Positions 1-12,013 of a DNA stretch of 64,000 nt are shown here, in pieces. Under the pieces are notes generated by a model, which did no database searches, was not told where the DNA came from, and saw only the letters and a list, made by a program, of their open reading frames with translations. The stretch is from NCBI GenBank assembly GCA_022385755.1, contig MU278355.1, positions 4,974 through 68,973 of the forward strand. Direction: 5' to 3'. This DNA is from Trametopsis cervina (taxonomy: Eukaryota > Basidiomycota > Agaricomycetes > Polyporales > Irpicaceae). Positions within the stretch are counted from its first letter, which is position 1. Each line of letters starts with the position of its first letter. The position numbers and the translations under genes are program-made.

Positions 1-480
1 CCCCCGTCTACTACCGTAGAGGGAACTTTGCCTTTCACACCAGTCTTGTCGCTCGCCACTCGCTTCGCTCGTGGCTCGCTCCCCTCCTAACCTAAGATAT
101 GACCATACTAAGCTAATTAAAAGTTCTGTTGATCTGACCATTCCCATACAGAGGCAGAGGCCACCCCACAGCAATTGGCGAATATCATCCACCGTCTGCA
201 GGACTTGCAAATGCAAGTCAGCATTGCTAATGAGACGATTGAGGGAATTCACAAAAAATACTGAAACACTTGCCTGTTCTGTCGCAGGGGACAGAGAAAG
301 CTACGAGGCAATGGCCATCCAGGTGGTGACCATTAACACAGCTCTAAACTGTAAAATTGATAGTTTGCAGGCTAGCATAAACAAACATTTGAAAAAGATA
401 CGTACTCTGATCTAGAGGGACGAAAGTTCCCCTCAGCTTCAGCAATCAGTTTCAGGGATCACGGCGATGATTCGAGGCCT
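1..480 (+). pseudogene. Possible gag-like retroelement fragment
   Basis: No intact gene is present. Between about 150 and 294 one forward frame reads a short glutamine-rich, coiled-coil-like segment (residues such as QQLANIIHRLQDLQMQV) ending at a stop. Another frame (about 300-415) continues with similar amphipathic sequence (SLQASINKHLKKI). Short coiled coils of this kind occur at the N terminus of gag-like proteins of fungal Ty3/gypsy elements, and the region is AT-rich and gene-free. No protease, reverse transcriptase or zinc knuckle is visible, so the assignment is weak. It could equally be a random open stretch or the 3' end of an unrelated gene cut by the window edge. Confidence 0.2.
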
Positions 481-2210
481 GCTATGTGGGGTTCATGTGA
501 GTATCATAATTTATGACAACAACAGTGACACTGACCAGATTTACATAAACAAACAGTGATGTCTTGTCAGTATAAAGCATCATCGTCAACTTAGCAGTGT
601 GGCCCTTATCGTGATGGTTTGATGTTGATGCATCAGTGGAAAGGCTCGCAAATTGCTGTAACCGATGATTTGTATATTGTTTCCGCCACTTTTGCGATAA
701 ACTGCTATGCAAATACATCTGCCAGATAACAAGGACAACATGGGAAACAAGAACCTGAGGATTGATACAAAGATGAGGAGAGAGCAATCAGGGTGTACAT
801 AGACTAACAATGCTAGAGACAGTGTGGGTGATAATTCAGAGGGCAGATGAAAGCAATATGAACAAAAGCAAACAACAACAACGAGATGGAGAACAAGTCA
901 TACTATTCAAAACAAGGGGACATGTGTAGTGACTGATAGTATAAATAAACAACAATGCAAACAAGAGCAAGAGTGAACATAGATAAGAACAATAATAAAG
1001 AGAACAACAGAATGCGCAAAGGGGTAAAGCAAATAATAGTGCATCTAAGAGTAGATAAAAACATGTAGAGAGTATGATGAAAACTTGAGGTTAATCTCTC
1101 AACGGATTGTCAGCACTTTTCAAAGTCCAACGATACTGTTGATGGCACGCCGACAGCACGATCTTTGCATTTGCTATCATTACGTGAGCATTGCTTGTGG
1201 ACGTATTTAATTGCATTACTTAGAATATCAATGAATCAAATACGCATTTTGCAGATAGTAATGGGAGACTGCAATCAGTATTTGCTACATCACGTCAACC
1301 AGAAATGAATGCAATGCAATGCAGCAAGAACAGAAAGAGAGTAAGCTTACGAAGAAATGCAGTTTATATATGTTACAAGAGAGAGACTACAAACAAAAGC
1401 GCAAGCAGCTGCAGAACAAAGGACCAAACTCAGAAGATGATGGAAGTGAGCAAGATTCAAAATGAGAGGTCAACCTTGATGTCACAGATGTCCATTTTGA
1501 TGTTCTTGTCTGCATAAAAAAGCTGTGCAAACCCTCACAAGGCAGGTGTCTTTAAATTTGTGATAGAAGAGGAGACATAGTGGCAGTGAATGTGTGTGAG
1601 CATAATCTCTTACAAAAAAGAATCTTGTTCATATTCAGATCAGACATGAGGCTACTTGAAAGTGCATACAGACAAACAATACTGTTTATGCATTCAGTTG
1701 TGTTTAATTAGACAAAAGAGAGAGCACAAAGAGAGAATGTCAAAGGAGAAGGCTTGAAATACCACCTGAATGAAATGTTTCTCATGTCACAGATAGTCAT
1801 TTATTGTTGTCATGCTCGACAATTTAGTTCTCACTGTCAAGATTAAGCACGAGATTCATCATCATATCCATCTCGATTTGAGGCAAGGGCACAAAGGAAT
1901 TGATACTCCAAAATGTCTTGCATCTCAGTAGCGGAAATCTGGTGTCAATCCCAAGTACATGCTGTGTTGGGAATAGCAAACCAAATGGCTCGCACGCAAT
2001 CGCACGAACGCTTGTAGTAACATGGCTGCTCATAGGTCTATTGCAATCTTTTGTTCATTGTCTTTTAATTTCCATCTGTTAGGTATAGACATGTATGTAT
2101 AGAATGTAGAATTCGCCATGAATTGACATCATCTTTCTTCACCTCTCATACTCACCTCTTGACTCATAAAATAACCTCTCTCATATGCTGTCAAACAAAG
2201 GCTTTTGAAG
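481..2210. other. AT-rich gene-free stretch
   Basis: About 1.7 kb of clearly AT-rich sequence with only short, unconvincing open frames on both strands. Base composition differs from the GC-balanced genes further right. It looks like decayed repeat or transposon DNA, but no terminal repeats, transposase or tRNA could be recognised by eye. Confidence 0.5.
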
Positions 2211-2214
2211 AACA

Positions 2215-2276
2215 TACACACACACACACACATATATACATATACACACACATAAAGAGAGAGAGAGAGAGAAAGA
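2215..2276. repeat. CA/TA and GA microsatellite
   Basis: A run of CA dinucleotides passes through TA-rich sequence into a GA run (about ten GA units). It is a compound simple-sequence repeat with no coding potential. Confidence 0.9.
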
Positions 2277-2588
2277 GGAGTTTTTAGGTTGGAACGAAGG
2301 AGGTGGGGGGGGTGGGCGCATGGAGATAGGCTTGTGGGTGCTGCACACACGCGAGTAACTCTATCAGGCATCTTCACGAAGTTACTACCCGTATATTTTT
2401 GCTATGCTACTCGGTGTTGTTCATTCTTACTTACATCTGCCCAATGGATGTTGTTCTCTCTATCGGGTGTTTTCCTTCATGGTACTAATACAACTTCACT
2501 TTGCACTTCGCTTCGCTTTTCGTTCATGTTTGCTCTATATTCCCAATACCATACCATTTATCTATCGGGAATATACATTGATCATTGT

Positions 2589-3016
2589 AATATACAACAT
2601 ATCTTACCCTCTCTGCCATTTCCCCCGATATGCTTTCTACTTACTATCGGGATAACCTCTATATCTCAAGTGCCCGATAGCGTGTAGTCGTCATATCGGG
2701 CATTTCTCTTTGCCCTTTAATCAATTATTTTCTTTCATCGAAATCCCCTGGGGCCTACCATAGGGTAACTGTACCCTAGCTTCTTTACTTTTATTGCTAA
2801 TAATATACAACATATCTTACCCTCTCTGCTATTTCCCCCGATATGCTTTCTACTTACTATCGGGATAACTTCTATATCTCAAGTGCCCGATAGCGTGTAG
2901 TCGTCCTATCGGGCATTTCTCTTTGCCCTTTAATCCATTATTTTCTTTCGTCAAAATCCCCTGGGGCCTACCATAGGGTAACTGTACACTAGCTTCTTTA
3001 CTTTTATTGCTAATAA
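2589..3016. repeat. 213-bp tandem duplication with CCCGATA/TATCGGG palindromes
   Basis: Two nearly identical copies stand head to tail: copy 1 at 2589-2801 and copy 2 at about 2802-3016, offset 213 bp. Each contains CCCGATA followed by TATCGGG twice, so each can fold into two hairpins. The same heptamer TATCGGG also occurs upstream at about 2461 and 2571, outside the repeat. The function is unknown; it may be the subterminal part of a transposable element. Confidence 0.85.
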
Positions 3017-5370
3017 TGTCTTCCGATTGCCTCCTGCATTTTTTGACGATAATCACGCGTTGAAAACCCGCAGGTCTGCCGCGAACCCACTGTCCTTGGT
3101 CTCTGTTGACCGTTCGCCACCAAATGCATCCCATCCCAAAGGCCTGTGCTCGCCGCAATTCCTGAACTCTCCAGAGATACATGCCGTCTGCCCACTTGCA
3201 GAGGCGAGTCTCCATTCGTGCCGACCCGCGCAGTTCACTATCTTGTAGCGCCTGACTTACGCGAATGCGTGGTACTGGAGTTATGTCGTAGCCGTGCTGT
3301 TTGGTCAAACCACATCTCCGCCCATCTTGAAACTTGACACAACGACTCCACAGCAATTCAACAAGTGACGTTCTCTGGTAAATTCATGGCTGCAGCTGAA
3401 ACCATCGCCCAGGTCTCTCGGTTTCGACTGTTACAGCTCCTTATCCCCATTCATCCCTTTCTTTATGACGTCACCATAGCAGAAGGGGAAGTAGAATTTC
3501 AGATCGATATCCGGCAGGGTGCAAAATTGACATAAAAAGGGCTGTACTAGCATCTTCAGGGCGCGTTTGTCTGTATATCGGTTCCCAAATGCTCCGGAGA
3601 TGAGGGGCGGTAACGATTCATTACCCTGCATCGTCCAACAGCCGACGTCAGCCTGTGTTTACAAGTGATCTAGATAATCCGATGCTTAACATAAACGAAA
3701 GCGACAAACCCCACTCGCATTCCCAATGTATCAGCGATGGCATTAGGTGCATACGCTACCTACAGGTCTCTCGCTAATGTTTCGTTGGCGGTCCATGATT
3801 CGACAGACTATCGACAGACCTATCTACTGTGTGTGCGCTAAGTCCAGTCCAGTTCAGATCGAGGATTTTGACATCTATGGAACATTGCCCATCGTTTATG
3901 CACCTGGAGAACGCAGCAACTCTATATTAAACAGGCAACAAATAGAACGCAGACAATCTCATATCGGTTGTGCTCACAATACCTTCGACAGCCGTAAGAA
4001 CGAAGTGTACCACACTTCACAGAGCAGTGCTGTTAGTCTTCGGCTTACCGTAGCATGTCCATCGCGACTTCGGACTTGGAAACGAGGGCTCGGCTCTGAT
4101 ACGTGAGGCCCGATCAGAATCGTCGAGGATGGCGTTGAGCGTGGCCATGTGCGAGTTTCTGCCCATGAGTATAATTCCAAACGGCACGTAAGAGCGAGGA
4201 CGTATAAAGCTCTAGAGATCGACCACGGCGCACTAGACTGACAGGTATACGAGGGTATATTCAGCGCAGAACATCAATTGTGATCTGTAGACACGTACCG
4301 CTCGCCATATCTTTGACACGACTCCACGGATGATTGTGATGAGACACCTGGGAGTCTATCGTGAATGTACGAATAGAGCTCAGGCTGAGAGCTTGAGACG
4401 TACCGCAATGCGTCACTCGCCTCACGTGTACATGTTAGCATCGCAGCCGTGCTTTGCACCATCTTTGGAGGCGCACCCTTCTAGCGAATCCTCAAGAGAC
4501 CGATCGGGTCCGTGGAAGTCCTATAGCTTGAGAAATTGAGCGAGAGAGAGCGGTTGTCATGGATGCCACAACTTGAGTGGAGGGTCCAATTCATAGTTCC
4601 AAAATTAAAGCGGCACGGACTTCAGCTGAATTTCGCACGCGGAGGCGGTTCGGACGCTGCGTCGCCAACGTTATCCGGCGGGGTGGGATATACCCTCAGG
4701 GGAGACCAGGAGGCTTTAAAAACGGTCCAGAAGGGTGAATAGGCAGGCAAATGACATAATTATGATCACTGAGTTGGATATATGCGGCGAAAACACTCAC
4801 AAGCAGCACACACAACAAAGGTCGATTTTTTGGTACAGTGTGAGGGCCCCACATCCTGTAGCAGAGCAAGGCAAAGAGGGACATCCTCCAAGTCGTCCAA
4901 ACGCCAGCCCGTGCTGTATGTCGATTCAGTGTTGAGTGAATGTGCACGACACATTGTGTTTGGGATGCGACGACTTCAACTGGTAAAGCCTTGAATAGTG
5001 AGCACGCGCATCCGATTGACCTAGGTAGTACGAATTAACCACGATGCAAGTATATTGATCGATGCTAGGGGGAAGGGGGACAACTTACGGGTCTGAGATT
5101 ACAGTGAACTGGGTGCGGTCCTCTGCCACAACTCAACAAGTTCATGATCTGTGAGCGTGCTGACAGTATTTGTTTGCTGGGCACGCTATCAGACTCAGAT
5201 GGGCAGCGGGACGTACGCACTTGACTGCCGCCCTGATCACAGACGATGTAAGCGGGATGTGCAACCGGTTCACAAGAAGTTCCTAGGATTAAAACACAAC
5301 GCGGTCAAGGAAAGTATCCAAAACCGAAGGTACGAGTGTCTCGAGGCTGATCCTTGCCATTGTCTGCATT
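3017..5370. other. Stretch without a supported gene
   Basis: Several frames are open for 60-170 codons on both strands. The longest is a minus-strand frame of 168 codons ending inside the 213-bp repeat (2850-3356). None resembles a known family, and none shows a convincing start, splice pattern or consistent composition. I see no RNA gene. Confidence 0.4.
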
Positions 5371-5376
5371 ATCCTC

Positions 5377-5771
5377 CTACCTCACGTGTGCAGGGTCACC
5401 ATGCGCTATGCCATTCGTCTTCTCGCTGTCACCTGTGTCTCCAGTATTTGTCGCGTCATCACTCCCAGACGGTCTAGCGGTACGCGTCGGACCCTTGCCC
5501 CCTGCTATCCTCCTCGACTTAGGAGCATACATCTGATGCTCCTTCGCGCATACGTTCATGGGGTGCGCTCTCAGGAGGCCGATTAGGTTTGTCGTGGTGG
5601 CCATATGATGCAGATGCGAGCGTGCAGATCGGCTCTGAATTTGAGCACATTGGCATCTAAGAAAATACGACTCACCTGATGGTGTTCCTCCTTCACTATC
5701 CTTGAACGGATTGTCTTGCGAGGAGCCCCTGGGGCGATGATATCGGCCAGCAAAGAGGGCGCGTGGGACAT
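5377..5771 (-). CDS. Possible small unassigned gene
   Basis: I do not recognise this product and am not sure it is a gene. From an ATG at 5771 the minus strand reads a gene-like N terminus (MSHAPSLLADIIAPGAPRK) for 32 codons up to a good donor (CAG/GTGAGT, about 5675). Downstream, a second open frame (5604-5377) is rich in Thr, Gly, Asp and Ser. The splice between the two could not be fixed: the best-looking acceptor gives an early stop. It could be the 5' part of a larger decayed gene, or coincidence. Confidence 0.2.
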
Positions 5772-6262
5772 GGTAATATCATGGGCTGGTACCTAATGCT
5801 CCTCAGGCTGCTGCTCGTCGCGGTTGGTGAGGAGCCTCCGCTCAATGCCTAGCAAGCAATGTCATCTTCTACATCAATCGCCGTATCAGCAGTAGATTCC
5901 ACTACATCATCTTTGGCAAGCCTCACAGGGAGGCAAGTTTCCTCGGAACGTGGGATCACTTCGTCTGCATCACAATTACCACTCACAGTGTGAACGTCAA
6001 CGCTGTGTACATCTTCAGAGACGCGCATACCGGCAGACAGGTGGTCGAGCGGGTGGGATTGAGCATTGAGAGGCTGCAAAACATCTTAACCTGTGACACC
6101 CATTCGCGAGCGTAAAACTTCTCTACCACAATGAATTCACCATACGCACCATCTTTCGTTCTTCCATGCACGATACCACACGCCACTGACCACCCTGCCT
6201 CCTCTCTCTTGTGCGCAACTTCCGCCTACGTCCTCCCGTTCTCTCCTAAAACCGCATCTCCT
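5772..6262. other. Stretch with minus-strand open frames, no supported gene
   Basis: Two minus-strand frames (about 6186-5983 and 6079-5849) are open, acidic in the second part, and adjoin the end of the DUF952 gene. I could not connect them to it with valid splice sites that keep the frame. They may be its 3' UTR or a degenerate extension. Confidence 0.3.
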
Positions 6263-6568
6263 TCACCTCTCCTTCCCTAGCCTCATCCCACTATACAAAT
6301 GCGGGAACATGCCCACGGGCGCGTCCTTCCAGCGCACGAGTTGTGTATCACACAGCGGAGCATAGCGCAGCTTGAGTACGTACATCTTTGGCGCATCTGC
6401 GAAGAAACAGCGGTGCGTCCCGCCTGGCTGCGCGACTGTCGAGAGATGGATGAAGCCCCGGGACTTGTTGAGCGCGCTGAGTGGGAGCGCATCGGGCAGA
6501 GGGTGCGGCGGCACAGCGGTAGATGGGATCAACTTATAGAGAGAGATGGGCTCGAGCGGCGGCGACAT
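6263..6568 (-). CDS. DUF952 domain protein
   Basis: Single-exon frame of 101 residues starting at the ATG at 6568. It shows the DUF952 pattern: an N-terminal LYKLIPS strand, GFIHLSTVAQ (the histidine-containing FIHLS motif) near residue 38, an FFAD turn, a VLKLRY strand, and FPHLYSGMRLGKE near the C terminus. The biochemical function of DUF952 is not established; the fold is often compared with ADP-ribosyltransferase-like domains. The domain is complete, but fungal members often run on for some residues, so a short 3' exon could be missing. It lies downstream of the MAP kinase on the same strand; no functional link is implied. Confidence 0.7.
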   Translation of the reverse strand: MSPPLEPISLYKLIPSTAVPPHPLPDALPLSALNKSRGFIHLSTVAQPGGTHRCFFADAPKMYVLKLRYAPLCDTQLVRWKDAPVGMFPHLYSGMRLGKER

Positions 6569-6903
6569 GTTTCGTGAGACGTGAGGCTGGATGGACTCTA
6601 CTAGCGGTTGGTCGAGATGAGAGTGAGATCAAGCCAGCTTGTGGATTATTGTGCGTGGGATCCGCCTGTTCCACGGACCGTAACCGAGGTCGTTGCGGCG
6701 AAACTACTCTCACTCATACGGCATTCACGACTCTACGATGCATCAATAATTTACGAGAACACAATAACCGATGGTCAGACGCAAAGCCATATACACCGTA
6801 CACCAGACGGTACCAACATCAAGCATACAATTTGCCTTTTTCTCTCCCAAACGAAACCAAAAAGTCGCCCTCGCGTCGCTCAGCACGCAACCCGTCGTGC
6901 GCA

Positions 6904-8802
<1,899 letters not shown>

Positions 8803-9363
8803 CGTTGAAAGAGAAAATTAGGATGCGCAGCGTGCTGGTGGTGGTAGTGGTGGTTGAAATTTAAGATCTGAGTACAGCGCGGGTGGTGGGTGGTGGGTGG
8901 TGGAGGGCAGGCTATGCATGAAACGTGATCGATAGGCATCTAACTGTAATCGGGATATCCCATCCACCGCATTTTGAAAACCTTATGGACATTAAAAGCT
9001 ACAGAGAACCGCTATCCGTCCGCCGAGCCAACATTTTTGCTTGATCCAAGCGCAAATGAAATGATTGACTGTGGCGAAGTCAGTTTCCATGCCCATGGCT
9101 GTGCTTACAGCAGTTCATCGCCCCTCGCCGTGATTGACCCGTTCGCAACTGCCTGGATCGTGACAGCTCAACAATATATTGTGTGAGGCTTGGTATCTCG
9201 CCGACCAGGCTGCACACGCAGAAACATATTTTGCATGTCGCAGCGTTGCGAAATCAAGGTCTCGTAGTTCATCCCGTTTGCGTGCATTCTGCCCTTTGTG
9301 GCGTCCCGCCATGTCGGTCGAAATAGGCAAGACACCATCTCGATTCTTTTGTTCCCCGCCATC
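8803..9363. promoter_or_regulatory. Divergent intergenic region, MAP kinase / S10 peptidase
   Basis: About 560 bp separates two ATGs pointing away from each other, so it should carry both promoters. A CCACC/GGTGG-rich run lies at about 8838-8905. No clear TATA box or known operator was identified. Confidence 0.4.
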
Positions 9364-11676
9364 ATGGGCACCAACTCGGACAAGGCCTCTCTCACCGTCG
9401 ACCCGGAACAATCACTTACGATACCTCCAGAACATGAACACGAAGCCGTACGACTGACATATTATCAGCACCTTCAGCTGGCAGCTGTGACAGTGATCGT
9501 GTTGACTATGTTGATAGCAACAGTACTACTTACATTCCCTTATGTATTTGCAACAGTTGGCGGCGCACTTAGGGTTACTTCAAGTTATCATCAATCCTGG
9601 AGCGGTGCAACTGCATCTTTCTACTCGAAAGTAGAAAGTCACAATGATGACACACTCTGCCCGGGAATGTATGCCAAGACTCGGGCCATCTCGCATTCTG
9701 GATATATTGGTTTGCAAGGCGACACCTTGGAGCAACCAAAGAAATCGTTCTTTTGGTGCGTTGAGTGTTTCGTTATGGATGAATCGATGTTGCTCATCAT
9801 ACTTATCGCGAACAGGTTCTTCGAGGCCCAAGACGCAAACTCAGATGCACCGCTCATGTCTGCCCTCTTCGCCTCATGACATTCTGCCCGAACTGATTAA
9901 GATTTTCAACGATCACTCTATGTAGTCTGTCAATAGGCGGGGGGCCCGGAGTAACCGCATTGTTGAACCCTCTCCTGGGCCGTACGTAGCCTCTAGTCTA
10001 AGATATCAGTGCAACTCACTTTAGTGCAACAACAGAGTCACATTGTATGCTCACTCCGAACGGTACCACTAAATCCAGTCCATATGCATGGACTGAGCAT
10101 TTTAATCTCGTTGCTGTGGATCATGTCAGTATATTTTATCTTTACAGCTCGTTACGAACCCGTGACTCTCTCGTCATTACTTGGGTCTTGCTGATGTTAC
10201 TATAAGCCTGTCAATGTCGGTCTGTCGTTTGGAACACCCGTTAGCAACTCAAGAGATGCCGCCTACGACGTGTATGACTTTTTGCAGAAGTTCTACACTA
10301 TATTCCCCCACTTGCGCAAGTAGGTCCACATGTTCCCGAGAGTGTGGGCTTGCAGCTGAACTACGTGATGAGGAACTCGCTCATATTGTCGGGTGGTTCA
10401 TATGCAGGGGTGCGTGCTCTATTCGTCTAGTCGTTTGGTGAGAGTATATACCCTTTGAAAAGACATACATTCCGCACATTGCGACCGTCATACACAAGGG
10501 AAACCTCGCTATCGCATCCGTTCCCGGGCATGCAACTGCACACCGTATCAACCTGGAGTCGATGATGCTCAGCAACCCACATACTGTACGTGTACACTGT
10601 TCTTCTGAGACCTTACATTGTCCCGGCTGACGTGATGCGAAGGATGCCCTCTCACATTACACATGGACACTTCAACAACGCTGCAAATACACTGACCTAT
10701 ACAACAGCACAGTCTGCGACAGCCTTTATGAACGCCTTCCATTTTGTCTCGATGCGATACAGCTCGTATATGAGGACCCGAGCATTCTTGACCACCGAGT
10801 GCGAGCGAACACGATCTGTCAAACGACTCAATTGCAAAAGTTGGAGGGCCGATCATACGACAACGTCAATCTGCGAGTCAGTTATCACGCGAGCTGTGTT
10901 TGTCATACCAGAGCTTACGTTTTGCTCAGTGCAACGGTACATTGGATGACTGCTTGCCCCAGGGCGTGTGGCTCTCCCAGTTCATCAACACACCAAAGAT
11001 AAAACAAACACTTGGAGTACCTGCAGGCCTCGGCTACTCTCTTGTAAACCAATCTGTACACAAGGCTTTCATAGATGCAGGTGATATGTACGTTTGTCAC
11101 GAGTTGCAACGATGCAGTTAACTCTAACCCCGCCGTATTCTCCAGCGTCCAACCCGCCCATTGGATGTATCCACCATTGCTGAAAGCCGGGATCAGGCTC
11201 CTTCGTACGTGGCCATATCAATCGAACGTGGTGGATACTTTCGAACGCGCACACCTGTAGACTACGTTGGGAAGCTGGACGCAAACTGTCCATGGCCAGG
11301 AACGTTATCTATGGTACGTGCAGAGCACCCCTTCTATCACGTGGGAGCTATAATCGCTTAGTGGCTGCACCACAGCTTAATTTGCTCCGGTCTCCTGTTC
11401 AAGCAGCCTTCAGCAATGCTCCTGACCTACCGTGGACGGGCGAAAACGCTACTGTTCGTGCAGTAGGAGAAGGAGCGGGTGATCTGACATACATCTTTAT
11501 GGAAGACTCGGGACATATGGTATGAACTTTTCCATTGGCCTCGAAGTTCTCGCTGCCGACTGAAGCCACCTTCTACCGTGTCCCAGGTTCTCAGAGATCA
11601 ACCAGCCCTTGTCAAAAGGATCGTGGACCACTGGATCGTGAATGAACCCTTCGACACTGTCACGAATTCACCATGA
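9364..11676 (+). CDS. Membrane-anchored S10-family serine carboxypeptidase-like protein
   Basis: Spliced S10 peptidase. The first exon (ATG 9364, to 9755) gives about 35 polar residues, then one hydrophobic segment (LAAVTVIVLTMLIATVLLTF) and a lumenal SGYIGLQGD strand: a type II membrane anchor instead of a signal peptide. Splicing at 9816, 9926 and 10036 yields SIGGGPGVTALLNPLLGQSH at the oxyanion region. A further intron yields LILSGGSYAG, the nucleophile elbow with its serine, followed after another intron by TYIPHIAT. The presumed catalytic aspartate lies in VGKLDANCPWPGT (about 11260) and the histidine in EDSGHM (about 11505). The usual NGGPG and GESYxG motifs are therefore GGGPG and GGSYAG here. 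I believe basidiomycetes have a subfamily with this pattern, but that is from memory. In-frame ATGs at 9298 and upstream are alternative starts. Convergent with the Bud4-like gene. Confidence 0.85.
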
Positions 11677-11724
11677 TTGCCGTCGGGCCACGCTGTGCCA
11701 TTGTACAGAATTACAACGCAAGAA

Positions 11725-11916
11725 ATGCATTATGTAAACGAAGAAGGAACGTATACTACAGATACATTCAATTGCTTAACGGACTGCGAGAAAACTTGCT
11801 GCGGGGGGCTCGACTCTTATGGGGCCGAGAAACGAGATATTTGCATAGCATGGTGCAATGACGACAAAACATATGACCGAGAGAGGGCGGAGCGAGAAAT
11901 TGAGGAAGACTCGTAA
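11725..11916 (+). CDS. Possible small cysteine-rich ORF
   Basis: An ATG at 11725 opens 63 codons with six cysteines in the central part, including a CC pair (DCEKTCCGG), and a highly charged C terminus. It has no signal peptide and sits in what should be the 3' UTR of the S10 gene, only 48 bp after its stop. It may be a real orphan, an unannotated downstream exon, or chance. No family is recognised. Confidence 0.25.
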   Translation: MHYVNEEGTYTTDTFNCLTDCEKTCCGGLDSYGAEKRDICIAWCNDDKTYDRERAEREIEEDS

Positions 11917-12013
11917 GGTACAGCTAGCTGCATGATGAAGAGAGTTCAAGCTTGACAGACGAAAAATAAGATGCGAGAGCGTCTATAAATACACAAGAGA
12001 ATGTCAGACGCGT

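Noticed and set aside
10300..10380. Apparent frameshift in the S10 gene after FPHLRK
   Set aside because: An intron from GTAGGT to GATGAG joins FPHLRK directly to NSLILSGGSYAG in frame.
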